NCBI GenBank assembly: GCA_030433275.1
Contig: JAUILK010000002.1
Location: forward strand, 1-64,000
Length of the DNA stretch: 64,000 nt
From: Gammaproteobacteria bacterium
GTDB lineage: Bacteria; Pseudomonadota; Gammaproteobacteria; Nitrococcales; Nitrococcaceae
Direction of reading: 5' to 3'
The notes under the pieces are model-generated. The model searched no databases. It saw only the letters and a list, made by a program, of their open reading frames with translations, and was not told the DNA's origin. The position numbers and the translations under genes are program-made. The number at the start of each line of letters is the position of its first letter. The stretch's first letter is position 1. Positions 19,255 through 28,818 of this stretch are shown in pieces.

Positions 19255-19525
19255 TCATGGTAGCGAGCGCTAAAACGCCCGCGCGAGGACGCGTTCGCCT
19301 GAGCCGGAGCAATCGGTGAACTAGTGCCGGGCTAATGCTGTCAACTGGGGGCAAAGTGGACGGCCGACCACCTGATCGAAGCCGGGCATGATGGTAAATA
19401 CTTCACGGTTGCGCAATCCACTTCATACGCTCCAGCCTCGGCTGGCGTATCATCGCCTTGCTAATACCCAACCGCCGGCAAACAACCACCCCTTCAAGCT
19501 ACGAAGTCGTTATAGAAATCGCTTT

Positions 19526-22120
19526 ATGCGCGCAGGCCACCACCATTTCTTTTCAGGACAGCCGAGCGTTCTCGCCCGGATCGCAGCAGGGATCATGCTC
19601 GCTCTGCTGTTGACCTTGCTAGGGGTGGGCAATGCGCTGGGCGAGGAATCGAAGGAGGTGCCATTCGAACAACTCCTCAAGGGTTGGAATCAAACTCTCG
19701 AACGGGCCAAGGAAGCGCTTGAAAGCGATTTTGCCCGCGTTGAAATGACCGAGACCAAAGACGACCTAAGGGCAACGTTGGACTCCGCCCGCAAGGCTCG
19801 CGACCAACTCACGACACGGCTGGAAACCGCCAAGGAGCGTTTGGTAAGTCTGACACCGCCCTCCCCCGACAAGAAATCCGAGGAGGAGCCAGGAAGCGCT
19901 GAAGGACCACCGGCACCGCAGGAGACGCCGCAGGTCGCGGCGCTGCGCAAGAAGGCGCAAAACCATGTGGTACAGCTTCGTTCCCAAATAACCCAAACCA
20001 CGCTCGTCATCGACCAGACCAACAATCTCCTGGCATCCATTGCCGCATGGGAGCAGGTGCAGGTCCGCTCGGAGATCCTCAAACGCAGCCCATCGCCCTT
20101 CCATCTATCGATCTGGCACAAAGCCAGCCTCGATGCCTTAACGTTTGCCAAAGAAGCCATTGATGCGCCGCGCACGTGGTGGAATTCTAATAACACCCAA
20201 GACGGTACGTGGCGGCTTCTCGCCCCACTGCTGGTAGTGCTTTTGCTCGGCCTGGGAATCGGTTGGCCGACCCGAATCTGGCTTGCGCGGCGCTTTGGCC
20301 GCGATGGGGCGGAACAGGAGCCGACTTACGCCCGGCGTATTATCGCGGCTCTGGCCGACGGTGTTGCCAACGCCATGATACCCGCCGCGGTCATCGTATT
20401 TACCTTACTGGTTTTGTATCTGCAAGGCGTGCTGACCGGCCTGTTCGCTCTACTGTTCTACTCCGGTGGCGCCGCGCTCGCCGCCTTCCTCATCATTATG
20501 GGCCTCGTCCGCGCCGCCGTCTCCCCGCATCTGGTCGCCTGGCGGATCGCCCCGATCCAGCCGGCTCACGTCTACCGCCTGCTGGCAGCTGTTCGCGGTG
20601 TTTCCGCCAGCTTGCTGATCGCCTTCGCGCTGCTGCTCACCGCCTACTACTGCAGAATGCTGACACCCGAGCTGGAATCGGCCTTTTTCGCCATACAAGT
20701 CACTTTGACCAGCCTGCTTGTCATGTGGGCCTTGGCTCCCGCCTATTGGGAAACCTCGCTCGCGGAGTCGCAGAGTGCCGGTAGTGTGGAACAGGCCGCC
20801 GAGCATACGGAGAAGGCCTCAGCAACGGACGACCAAGCAGAGATAACGACAAGCGAGGAGGAGACTTCCCCACGCTCCTGGTTCGAGTGCAGCCGAAAAG
20901 CCAGCCGCCTGATCGTGCTGCTCACCCCATTTCTCGCGCTCGCAGGCTACGGCCGACTCGCTTTTTTTATCCAATCCCGGCTGGTGGCCATCGCGGTCCT
21001 GTTCGGGTTTGCCCTCCTGCTGCGTTTGGCAATCGGGGAAATGGTCGAACGCTGGCTCACCCGGCGCCGACTGATGCCGAACGGCGCGGCGAAAAAACCC
21101 GCTGATACGGAGCAGTACAAAATCCGGGGCATCATGTTCTGGATCGGCATGGCGGTGAACCTATTGATCTTTCTGCCGCTGATTTATCTGCTTCTGTTCA
21201 TCTGCGGCGTCCCTTCATCAACCTTGCAGCTGTGGATCGGTCAGCTGCTCTCGGGTATCCGGATTGGCGGCATCTCCATTTCTCTGGGTGCGCTATTGCT
21301 CGCGATCCTAGTGCTGATCGTGGGCGTAATTATCACCAATATCTTTCGGCATTGGCTCGCCAACCGCGTGTTACCGAACACACGATTGGACAGCGGTGCT
21401 CGCAACTCGATCGCCGCCGCCACTGGCTATCTCGGCGTCGGCATCGTCATCCTAATCGCCATCTCCACCCTGGGCGTTGATTTTTCAAACCTCGCCCTGG
21501 TGGCCGGCGCTCTTGGCGTCGGTATCGGCTTTGGACTGCAGAACGTCGTGCAGAACTTCGTAGCGGGTCTATTGCTTTTGATCGAGCGGCCCGTCAAGGT
21601 TGGTGACTGGGTCATCGTTGGCGCGACCGAGGGCACAGTGAAACGCATCTCCGTACGCTCGACCGAAATAGAGACTTTCGATCGCTCCTCCGTAATCGTG
21701 CCGAACTCAGAGTTTATTTCCTCACCAGTCACTAATTGGACGTACAAAAACCGCCTTGCGCGTGTACGCATCCGTGTCGGAGTCGCCTATGGCAGCGATA
21801 CGAAAAAAGTGGCCGCGATTCTACTGCGTTGTGCCCAAGCGCATCGCCATATCTTGCGCTATCCGCCTGCGGCGGCCTACTTCCTCGCCTTTGGTGATTC
21901 CTCGCTGAACTTCGAGCTGCGCTGCTACGTCTACGATACCGATTACTACCTGCCTACAATCAGCGATCTCCACTTCGCCGTGGATGAGGCTTTCCGGCAG
22001 GAGGGCATCGAGATCCCGTTTCCGCAGCGCGACCTGCATCTGCGCAGCACCAGCGTCGCACTACCGTCCCAGCAGCAAGAGACGGAGAAACCTACCGACA
22101 ACAAACAAGCCAGCCAGTAA
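19526..22120 (+). CDS. Large MscS-family mechanosensitive channel (MscK-like)
   Basis: An 864-residue inner-membrane channel that opens on membrane tension during osmotic downshock. Order: signal peptide ending near GNALGEES, a periplasmic coiled-coil region (Glu/Lys/Arg-rich, about 45-200), several membrane helices, an acidic cytoplasmic insertion (about 415-450), then the MscS core. The pore helix and beta domain are clear: GALGVGIGFGLQNVVQNFVAGLLLLIERPVKVGDW, then VPNSEFISSPVTNWT. The start at 19526 gives a good signal peptide; an upstream in-frame ATG at 19388 would add 46 residues of low-complexity sequence. With the BCCT transporter it points to a life with changing osmolarity. Confidence 0.9.
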   Translation: MRAGHHHFFSGQPSVLARIAAGIMLALLLTLLGVGNALGEESKEVPFEQLLKGWNQTLERAKEALESDFARVEMTETKDDLRATLDSARKARDQLTTRLETAKERLVSLTPPSPDKKSEEEPGSAEGPPAPQETPQVAALRKKAQNHVVQLRSQITQTTLVIDQTNNLLASIAAWEQVQVRSEILKRSPSPFHLSIWHKASLDALTFAKEAIDAPRTWWNSNNTQDGTWRLLAPLLVVLLLGLGIGWPTRIWLARRFGRDGAEQEPTYARRIIAALADGVANAMIPAAVIVFTLLVLYLQGVLTGLFALLFYSGGAALAAFLIIMGLVRAAVSPHLVAWRIAPIQPAHVYRLLAAVRGVSASLLIAFALLLTAYYCRMLTPELESAFFAIQVTLTSLLVMWALAPAYWETSLAESQSAGSVEQAAEHTEKASATDDQAEITTSEEETSPRSWFECSRKASRLIVLLTPFLALAGYGRLAFFIQSRLVAIAVLFGFALLLRLAIGEMVERWLTRRRLMPNGAAKKPADTEQYKIRGIMFWIGMAVNLLIFLPLIYLLLFICGVPSSTLQLWIGQLLSGIRIGGISISLGALLLAILVLIVGVIITNIFRHWLANRVLPNTRLDSGARNSIAAATGYLGVGIVILIAISTLGVDFSNLALVAGALGVGIGFGLQNVVQNFVAGLLLLIERPVKVGDWVIVGATEGTVKRISVRSTEIETFDRSSVIVPNSEFISSPVTNWTYKNRLARVRIRVGVAYGSDTKKVAAILLRCAQAHRHILRYPPAAAYFLAFGDSSLNFELRCYVYDTDYYLPTISDLHFAVDEAFRQEGIEIPFPQRDLHLRSTSVALPSQQQETEKPTDNKQASQ

Positions 22121-22194
22121 GCGGATGGACTGCTCGGGCCAGGCAGGGTTAACGGGGTTGCGATACGGCAATGCCAGCATATTAGGAATTCCGA

Positions 22195-22875
22195 ATGAAT
22201 TACTTCCGAGTCGCGCCCGAGTTCCTATATTTGCTTTTTGGCGCGCTCATCGCCGTGCTCATCCTCATCGAAATCAGGGTACTGAGGCACACCGATTCCC
22301 GCGCCGCCGTCAATCGACGCTACCTCCTCATAATGCTGCTCTTATCGTGGCTCGGCAGTTATATCAACATCCCGCTCGCGCGCATCCCATCACAGGGGTA
22401 CTTGGCAGAACACGAGCTCCTTCTCTTCGGGGAAGAAACGCCCAGCACTGTAATCGCAATCAATATCGGTGGCGCACTGATTCCGCTCCTCCTCTCTATT
22501 TATTTGCTGATAAAAAACAAGCTGTATCTCCCGTCCCTGTTCGGCGTAACAGCAGTAGGTGCAGTAGTGCTGCTGGTGGCTTCCCCCGTGCCGGGAACCG
22601 GTATCGCCGTGCCCGTCTTCCTCCCTCCACTGCTCACCACAGCCGTTGCCCTGCTCCTGTCCAGAGTCTATGCCGCGCCGCTCGCTTACATTAGCGGCAG
22701 CCTCGGCACTTTGATCGGCGGCGATTTGCTCAACCTGGGCCACGTTCACAGCCTGGGCACCCCAATCGCATCGATCGGCGGTGCGGGGCTGTTCGACGGA
22801 ATTTTCATAACCGGCCTGCTCGCCATGACGCTCGCCAGTCTCGTGACCAGAGGACGATCCCTGCTCTTTCGATAG
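22195..22875 (+). CDS. DUF1614 multi-pass membrane protein
   Basis: A 226-residue protein with about six hydrophobic helices. The conserved end GTPIASIGGAGLFDGIFITG and the segment ISGSLGTLIGGDLLNL are characteristic of DUF1614, a family of unknown function in archaea and bacteria. It lies 74 bases after the MscS gene on the same strand and converges on hpnA. Confidence 0.8.
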   Translation: MNYFRVAPEFLYLLFGALIAVLILIEIRVLRHTDSRAAVNRRYLLIMLLLSWLGSYINIPLARIPSQGYLAEHELLLFGEETPSTVIAINIGGALIPLLLSIYLLIKNKLYLPSLFGVTAVGAVVLLVASPVPGTGIAVPVFLPPLLTTAVALLLSRVYAAPLAYISGSLGTLIGGDLLNLGHVHSLGTPIASIGGAGLFDGIFITGLLAMTLASLVTRGRSLLFR

Positions 22876-22891
22876 AGTCTGGCGATAATTC

Positions 22892-23884
22892 TCATTTGAG
22901 GTAGCCTTGCTCCTTGAACCAGCGGACCGCGTCTTCAAGTGCCGCCTCGGCGGACCGTGGCGAATAGCCCAGTACGCGCGCGGCTTTGGTGCTGGAGAAA
23001 TACATACGTTTTTTCGCCATACGGACGCCGTCGACATTGAGCCGCGGCTCCCGGCCGCTCATCCGAGCCCAGGTTTCAGCCGCATACGCAATGGGAAGCA
23101 CCAGATTATGCGGCAGGCGCAGCTTCGGTGCCGACCGGCCGACGATAGCTGAAATTTTTATCAGTATCTCGCGCAGAGTCATGTTGGTACCGCCCAGGAT
23201 ATAACGTTCCCCCACCTGACCGCGCTCGAATGCCAGCAAATGCCCATGGGCGACATCGTCCACATGCACGATGTTGAGTCCGGTATCGACATAGGCCGGC
23301 ATTCGCCCGGCGGCCGCATCGAGCACCATGCGTCCGGTCGGCGTGGGCTTAAGGTCACGCGGCCCGATCGGTGTAGAGGGATTCACGATCACCACAGGCA
23401 ACCCAGTCTCGCAAATCAGGCGCATGACCGCCTCTTCGGCTAGATATTTCGAACGCTTATAGTGTCCGACCATATCGGCCAGCGTGGCGGGGGTAGCCTC
23501 ATCGGCGGGCTTATGGTCGGGTCGAATCCCCAAGGTCGCAACACTGCTGGTATACACAACCCGCTCGACCCCCGCCTCGAGCGCAGCTTGCAGCACATGT
23601 CGAGTACCCTCCACGTTGCTGCGATAAAGAATCCTTGGATCACAACTCCAGAGCCGGTAATCAGCCGCCACATGAAACAGCACCCGGCACCCATGAATCG
23701 CCCGTGCGAGCGTGGCCGGTTCCGTGAGATCGCCGGTAAACACTTCCACGTCAAACCCGACGAGATTGCGCCGACTGCTGGTCGGCCGAACCAAAACCCG
23801 CACCTGATGACCGGCCGCCTGCAGCTTACGTAACACGGCCGAGCCGACAAAGCCGCTCGCTCCGGTGAGTAATATGGGGCCCAT
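22892..23884 (-). CDS. hpnA: Hopanoid-associated sugar epimerase HpnA
   Basis: A 330-residue NAD(P)-dependent extended short-chain dehydrogenase. The Rossmann motif is GASGFVGSAVL near the N-terminus; TSSVATLG and the catalytic YxxxK (YKRSK) follow. The segments FHVAADYRLW, STPIGPRDLKPTPTGRMV and PAYVDTGLNIVHVDDVAHGH are typical of HpnA, found in hopanoid gene clusters and thought to act on sugars of the hopanoid side chain. It diverges from hpnN across a 1.1 kb gap. No squalene-hopene cyclase is in the window. Confidence 0.88.
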   Translation of the reverse strand: MGPILLTGASGFVGSAVLRKLQAAGHQVRVLVRPTSSRRNLVGFDVEVFTGDLTEPATLARAIHGCRVLFHVAADYRLWSCDPRILYRSNVEGTRHVLQAALEAGVERVVYTSSVATLGIRPDHKPADEATPATLADMVGHYKRSKYLAEEAVMRLICETGLPVVIVNPSTPIGPRDLKPTPTGRMVLDAAAGRMPAYVDTGLNIVHVDDVAHGHLLAFERGQVGERYILGGTNMTLREILIKISAIVGRSAPKLRLPHNLVLPIAYAAETWARMSGREPRLNVDGVRMAKKRMYFSSTKAARVLGYSPRSAEAALEDAVRWFKEQGYLK

Positions 23885-24968
23885 CGCGCGGCGCCGTCCT
23901 CCTCGGGGTTATTCCAATGCCCATGCTATCCTTGCCCTGTTCCAAGGCAGTTGCTGCCTTGTACCGATTCAGCAAGAGCAGCCGAGCTACCGCACGCACC
24001 GACCAGCGCGGTAGATACTGCTTACGGATCCGATTACCGCCCAAATTTCATATTTGCCCGACTACGCCGCCTGCTTGGTGGTTATAAGCTATCAGCGTGT
24101 CACGCCTATGGCGACCGTGCCTTGCGCGTCAAGCACACCGACCAGACTGTGCAAGAGGCTGGGTCCGCCCCATCACGCTCCTTAAAGCCCGCGGCGCGGC
24201 GATGCGCCTAAGTTCTATGCGGGCTTTACGCGCCGTCTGCGCCCAGAATCATCCCCACTTTCAGCTCGCCTTTATGGCGCGCATGGCCGTGCATGACATA
24301 TTGCGCCATCTCTTTCAGCGACTATTGCCGCTGTTGGGGCTCTCGTTGGGTATATGCCTTATGCTACATTACAAAGCCGATTGATTTTCCGGGGGCGGCC
24401 AAATGACCGCAACCATAACCAATACCGACGCGGCATGTGTTGGATTTCGCCGATTGGTGCGCGGATTTCGGTTCTTGCAGAGTCCGTTGGCGGCGGCAAT
24501 GGCTTGATGTTCAAAAAAATGGTTCCATTCGCAACCAAACGGCGGAATTCGCTGCAAGAGCGCCATTTTCGCATCCGCTATCATTTGGCGGCGGAGCCGG
24601 TGCCCGTTCGGGAGATCCGCTCGTTTTGGCACCCCATCTGGCCCGCCCAGCCAGCAACTCTCCTGCCTGACAGTAAGCTCACCGTCTTTCCCGGCCGATG
24701 CGAAAATTGCCGAAACGCTCAAGCAGAGGAACGAAAATCTTTTCGGCCTGAACGCAACCCGGCGGCATGAGCGAGGAAATCGTGCTACACACGCTAGCGA
24801 CGCCCCCCCACAGGACCAATGCACTCCACTTCCACCACAGCACCCGCTTCGGCGGGGAGATTGCCGCAACCATGCCTGGCTACCAACATCGGCCCGTACT
24901 CGAAACGTTGATAAGCCCACGGGGCGCGGCCGCGCTCATCAACCACGGTATTACCCGGATCGGTTTTC
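23885..24968. other. 1.1 kb gap between hpnA and hpnN
   Basis: An unusually long divergent gap. Several open frames exist on both strands (up to 183 codons on the minus strand at 24369-24920), but they overlap each other, are rich in Cys, Arg and Ser, and match no family I know. It may hold a decayed gene as well as the two promoters. Confidence 0.4.
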
Positions 24969-27647
24969 GTGACCTCGGATAAGTCGAAACGGGCCGGACG
25001 GCTCATCCAGGCGGCTGGTATCGCCTACGTACATTGTCTTTGTTGGCTGGTCGACCGCTCCCGCCGTGCGGCGGGGCGGGTGGTTTTTGCCGCGGTGCTG
25101 TCGACCACCGGTTTAGCGTATTTCGCCGCCAGCCACTTCAGCATCAATCCCGATACCAGCGGTATGCTCTCGCGCGATCTGCCCTTCCAAAAATTGAACG
25201 CCGAGTTCAACCGCGCCTTCCCCAAATTGAGCCAGAATATCGTGGTGCTGATCGACGGACAAACCGGCGGCCTTGCGCGGGAGGCCGCCGAACGGTTGAC
25301 ACACTGGTTCGAACAGCACCCCGAACTGTTCTCAGAAGTTTACCAACCCACGGCCGGGGCATTTTTCACTCAGAACGGCCTGCTGTATCTCGAACCAAAA
25401 GCGCTGGAGGAGCTCAGCAATCGGCTCTCTGAGGCCCAGCCATTCCTGGCCCGGCTGGCGCAGGACCCCAGTCTGCGAGGTCTGTTCACGCTGCTCGGCG
25501 AAGCACTCGATCACCAAGCCACAGATAGTGGAGCACTGCCCGGCCTCGAAACGATAGTCCAAGAGCTTACCCAGACACTCAACGCGCTGGCGAACGGTTC
25601 GCACCATCAGCTGTCCTGGGAGCGCTTAATGTTCGGTGAGCCACGCGCTCAGCTGGAACGGCGGCAGCTGATCCTTGCCAAACCACGACCGAAAGCAAAC
25701 GCCGCCCAACCCTTTCAGCATGCGATCAGCGCCACCCAGCAAGCCGTGCGCTCCCTAGGGCTGAACCACGAGCCCGGAGTGCGCGTGCGCCTCACCGGCG
25801 AGGCGGTGCTCGACAATGAGCAGCTCCAAACTGCCGCGAGCGGGATGACCTCCGCTGTTTTCATGTCAATCGCGCTGGTCATTATCTTGCTACTGCTCGG
25901 CCTGCGGAATTGGCGATTCGTTCTGGCAACACTCGTAACGCTGCTCACCGGCCTGATCTGGACAACGGCCTTCGCCGTTGCCGTAGTAGGGCCGTTCAAC
26001 GTTATCTCTCTTGCTTTCGCGGTGTTGTTTGTCGGCATCGGTATTGATTTCGGCATCCAATTTTGCATGCGCTACCGTGAAGACTTCAGCTATACGCAAA
26101 ATCTTCCAACAGCGCTGCGTCTAGCGGCGCGCAACATGGGCGGAGCGTTGAGCCTGGCGGCGATAGCCGCGGCCGCAAGCTTCTACTCATTCGTACCGAC
26201 CAGCTACGCTGGAATCATCGACCTTGGCATCATCGCTGGTACCAGCATGCTGATTGCGTTACTTGCCAATCTCACGCTGTTACCGGCCTTGCTCACTCTG
26301 CTGGGAACTCAGCCGAGCACAAGTCAATTCAGACAGTGGTTAGGCTTCGCACCTCTACTGCTTAAACACAGCGCCTGGGGGATTACCATCAGTGCCGTGC
26401 TGGCCGGCCTCGCCGCAATTCCTCTGGTAACGCAGGCCGATTTCGATTTTGACCCGATCCGTTTGCAAGACCCGAATTCGGAAGCTGTCAGCGCCTTACG
26501 TTCGCTGCTGGAGGAAAGCGAATACTCGCTCTATACCATTGAACTCATGCAGCCCAACCTTACAGCTGCACGGCAACTTGCCGCGCGTGTCGCCAGGCTG
26601 CAAGCTGTTGCGCAAGCCGTAACGCTGGCGAGTTTCATCCCTGAAAACCAAGCGGACAAGCTTGCTATAATTGAGCGTCTTACGATCATCATTCCGCCGT
26701 ATACTCTCGATCCGCCAACGACGAACAGGGTCCCCAACCCCACCGAGCTACGCACCGCCTTAAATACCTTTCGCGCGCGCTTGCCCTATTGGCAAGCACA
26801 CGGAACAGCCGATTTAGCCGCCGCACTCACTGCCCTACATCAGGCGATCGATCACTATCAAACACGCTTTGGCGATAGCCCCGAAAGCATCATAGCCTTG
26901 CAACGGCGGATCATGCGTACGCTGCCCGCCGAGTTGAAGCGCCTCAGCCTAGCTCTACAGGCACAGGAGATCACCCTCGATCACCTTCCGAGCGAGCTCC
27001 GCGAGCGCTACCTTACCGCCGATGGCCGAGCTCGAGTGCAAGTTTTTTCGAGCTTGGATCTCAATCAAATTCCGCAGCTGCGCCGCTTCGTCAATCAAGT
27101 ACAGACGGTCACGCCGCAGGCGATCGGCTTGCCGGTCTTGTTGAAGGAGGGTGGCGACGCCGTAATCACCGCCTTCCGTCAAGCCTCCTTCATCGCCGTA
27201 GTCGCGATTCTAGTCCTGTTGCTGGTGGTCTTGCGCAACCCTAGGGATACGCTGCTGGCCCTCGCACCACTAGCACTCGCCGGACTGTTGACCGTAGGCA
27301 GCATGGAAATCCTTGCGATTCCCTTCAATCTGGCCAACATCATCGTTCTGCCGCTACTGGTCGGGCTGGGTGTCGCCTATGGCATCTACTTCGTGCTGCG
27401 CTGGCGCAGTGGCGAGCGCATCGGCCAAGTGCTGCTGAGCAGTACGCCGAACGCCATCTTGTTCAGCGCGCTGACCACCATGAGCTCCTTCGGTAGTCTA
27501 GCGCTCGCTTCCGATCCTGGGGTGGCGATGTTGGGCCGCACACTTAGCATCGCGCTGGGCTGGGTCCTGATTTGCACCTTGATCGTGCTGCCGGCGATGT
27601 TAGTACTTGTCTCGCCACACCGTCATAGCGGTAGTGACCGGCCCTGA
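24969..27647 (+). CDS. hpnN: Hopanoid transporter HpnN (RND/MMPL superfamily)
   Basis: An 892-residue inner-membrane transporter with the RND arrangement: one helix, a large periplasmic loop, five or six helices, then the same again. HpnN moves hopanoids towards the outer membrane in Methylobacterium and Rhodopseudomonas. Family marks include NPDTSGMLSRDLPFQ, QPTAGAFFTQNGLLYL and the twin helix blocks with FVGIGIDFGIQFCMRYRED and LLVGLGVAYGIYFVLRWRSG. The start is GTG at 24969; no strong ribosome site is seen, so it may be a few codons off. It pairs functionally with hpnA. Confidence 0.88.
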   Translation: MTSDKSKRAGRLIQAAGIAYVHCLCWLVDRSRRAAGRVVFAAVLSTTGLAYFAASHFSINPDTSGMLSRDLPFQKLNAEFNRAFPKLSQNIVVLIDGQTGGLAREAAERLTHWFEQHPELFSEVYQPTAGAFFTQNGLLYLEPKALEELSNRLSEAQPFLARLAQDPSLRGLFTLLGEALDHQATDSGALPGLETIVQELTQTLNALANGSHHQLSWERLMFGEPRAQLERRQLILAKPRPKANAAQPFQHAISATQQAVRSLGLNHEPGVRVRLTGEAVLDNEQLQTAASGMTSAVFMSIALVIILLLLGLRNWRFVLATLVTLLTGLIWTTAFAVAVVGPFNVISLAFAVLFVGIGIDFGIQFCMRYREDFSYTQNLPTALRLAARNMGGALSLAAIAAAASFYSFVPTSYAGIIDLGIIAGTSMLIALLANLTLLPALLTLLGTQPSTSQFRQWLGFAPLLLKHSAWGITISAVLAGLAAIPLVTQADFDFDPIRLQDPNSEAVSALRSLLEESEYSLYTIELMQPNLTAARQLAARVARLQAVAQAVTLASFIPENQADKLAIIERLTIIIPPYTLDPPTTNRVPNPTELRTALNTFRARLPYWQAHGTADLAAALTALHQAIDHYQTRFGDSPESIIALQRRIMRTLPAELKRLSLALQAQEITLDHLPSELRERYLTADGRARVQVFSSLDLNQIPQLRRFVNQVQTVTPQAIGLPVLLKEGGDAVITAFRQASFIAVVAILVLLLVVLRNPRDTLLALAPLALAGLLTVGSMEILAIPFNLANIIVLPLLVGLGVAYGIYFVLRWRSGERIGQVLLSSTPNAILFSALTTMSSFGSLALASDPGVAMLGRTLSIALGWVLICTLIVLPAMLVLVSPHRHSGSDRP

Positions 27648-27766
27648 CTCCGGGTCTCGCCCTTTCCGAGGCATGCCGCAATCATCGACAATGCTCCTGC
27701 GCGCGACCGTGCTGCTTTGTAATGTTATGCTTATATTTTTTATAATTTGAGGCGGCATTCACGCAC

Positions 27767-28504
27767 ATGGCACAGAAACAGTTCCAGCTCGTTCTGCAAT
27801 CAGCTCGTATGATCACTCCACGCGTGCGCGAGTTGACTTTTGTACGCGAAGATCGCAGCCCGCTGGACTACACACCGGGGCAGTTCATCACGCTGTTCAT
27901 CGACTCCGGCGAGGAACGGTTGCGGCGCAGCTACAGTATCGCCAGCATCCCGGGTAGCGAGCCGGACGAGATACGCATCGCCGCAACCTTTGTGGAAGGC
28001 GGACGCGCTACGGCTCGATTGTTCAAAATAGAGCCAGGCGAGCGCATCCAAGCCATGGGACCCTTTGGCCGCCTGATACTGCGTGAAGATCCGCCGGGCC
28101 GGTATCTGCTGGTAGCCACCGGTACCGGAGTCACCCCCTACCGGGCGATGCTGCCGGAGCTTGAGCGGCGTATGGACTTGGAGGGTTTCCACGTCGAACT
28201 GCTGCTCGGTGTGCGAGGCCCCGAGGAACTGCTCTATGGCGATGAATTCACTGCATTCGCGAGCCAATGTAACGCATTCACCTTTCGCGCCTGTTACAGT
28301 CGCGATATGCCAGAGCGAGCCAGCGAGTTCGAACACAGCGGCTATGTGCAGGGGATATTACCGAACCTGGCGCTGAACCCGGAGCGTGATATCGTCTATC
28401 TTTGCGGCAATCCGACCATGATCGATGAAGCAACCGCTTTTTTGACCGAAAGCGGATTTTCAATGCGCAATGTGCGGCGGGAGAAATATGTCTCGTCGAA
28501 TTGA
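27767..28504 (+). CDS. Ferredoxin-NADP(+) reductase-like flavoprotein
   Basis: A 245-residue FAD/NAD(P) oxidoreductase. The FAD-binding pattern RRSYSIAS (about residues 49-56), the pyridine-nucleotide site GTGVTPYRAML (about 120-130) and the CGNPTMID segment near the end are all present; there is no 2Fe-2S domain. Such enzymes move electrons between NAD(P)H and ferredoxin, flavodoxin or a partner oxygenase. It follows hpnN by about 120 bases, with an A+T-rich promoter-like stretch (near 27722-27748) between, so it is probably transcribed on its own. Confidence 0.85.
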   Translation: MAQKQFQLVLQSARMITPRVRELTFVREDRSPLDYTPGQFITLFIDSGEERLRRSYSIASIPGSEPDEIRIAATFVEGGRATARLFKIEPGERIQAMGPFGRLILREDPPGRYLLVATGTGVTPYRAMLPELERRMDLEGFHVELLLGVRGPEELLYGDEFTAFASQCNAFTFRACYSRDMPERASEFEHSGYVQGILPNLALNPERDIVYLCGNPTMIDEATAFLTESGFSMRNVRREKYVSSN

Positions 28505-28542
28505 TCATCTTTGTTAGTTTTTCTGCCGCATTGAACCGCATC

Positions 28543-28578
28543 GCACGCACGCTCGCTCGCTCGCTCGCTCGCTCGCTT
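28543..28578. repeat. Tetranucleotide microsatellite (GCTC)n
   Basis: Two GCAC units run into six GCTC units and a closing GCTT between the flavoprotein and the TrmB-type regulator genes. It lies outside any supported gene. Such runs change length by polymerase slippage. Confidence 0.8.
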
Positions 28579-28783
28579 GAAAAAGCGGCCTATGCCCGCG
28601 TGACCTTACCTACAAACGAACGCTTTTTCTCTTCGTATGCGCCCGTTGTGCAGGGATATCCCCTGGACAGCCATTATCTTGTGCCGTCCGCCTCGACCTT
28701 ATCCATATAGCCCGCAAGGCCGTACCGAAGCCGTCCACAGCAACCGCCTTGGGCTGCGTATTGAATCAACACGCAGATGTTTT

Positions 28784-28809
28784 ATAGTAGTTTTAATAAA
28801 AACTACTAT
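28784..28809. promoter_or_regulatory. Perfect palindrome, probable operator of the TrmB-type gene
   Basis: Two 11-base arms, ATAGTAGTTTT and AAAACTACTAT, around AATA, ending nine bases before the regulator's start. TrmB-family proteins bind A+T-rich palindromes containing TACT/AGTA half-sites, and this one contains them. An autoregulatory operator is the simplest reading. Confidence 0.65.
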
Positions 28810-28818
28810 GAGTTCAGC

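Noticed and set aside
24369-24920. A 183-codon minus-strand frame between hpnA and hpnN
   Set aside because: Cys/Arg/Ser-rich, without ribosome site or known domain, and overlapped by other frames; treated as non-coding or decayed.
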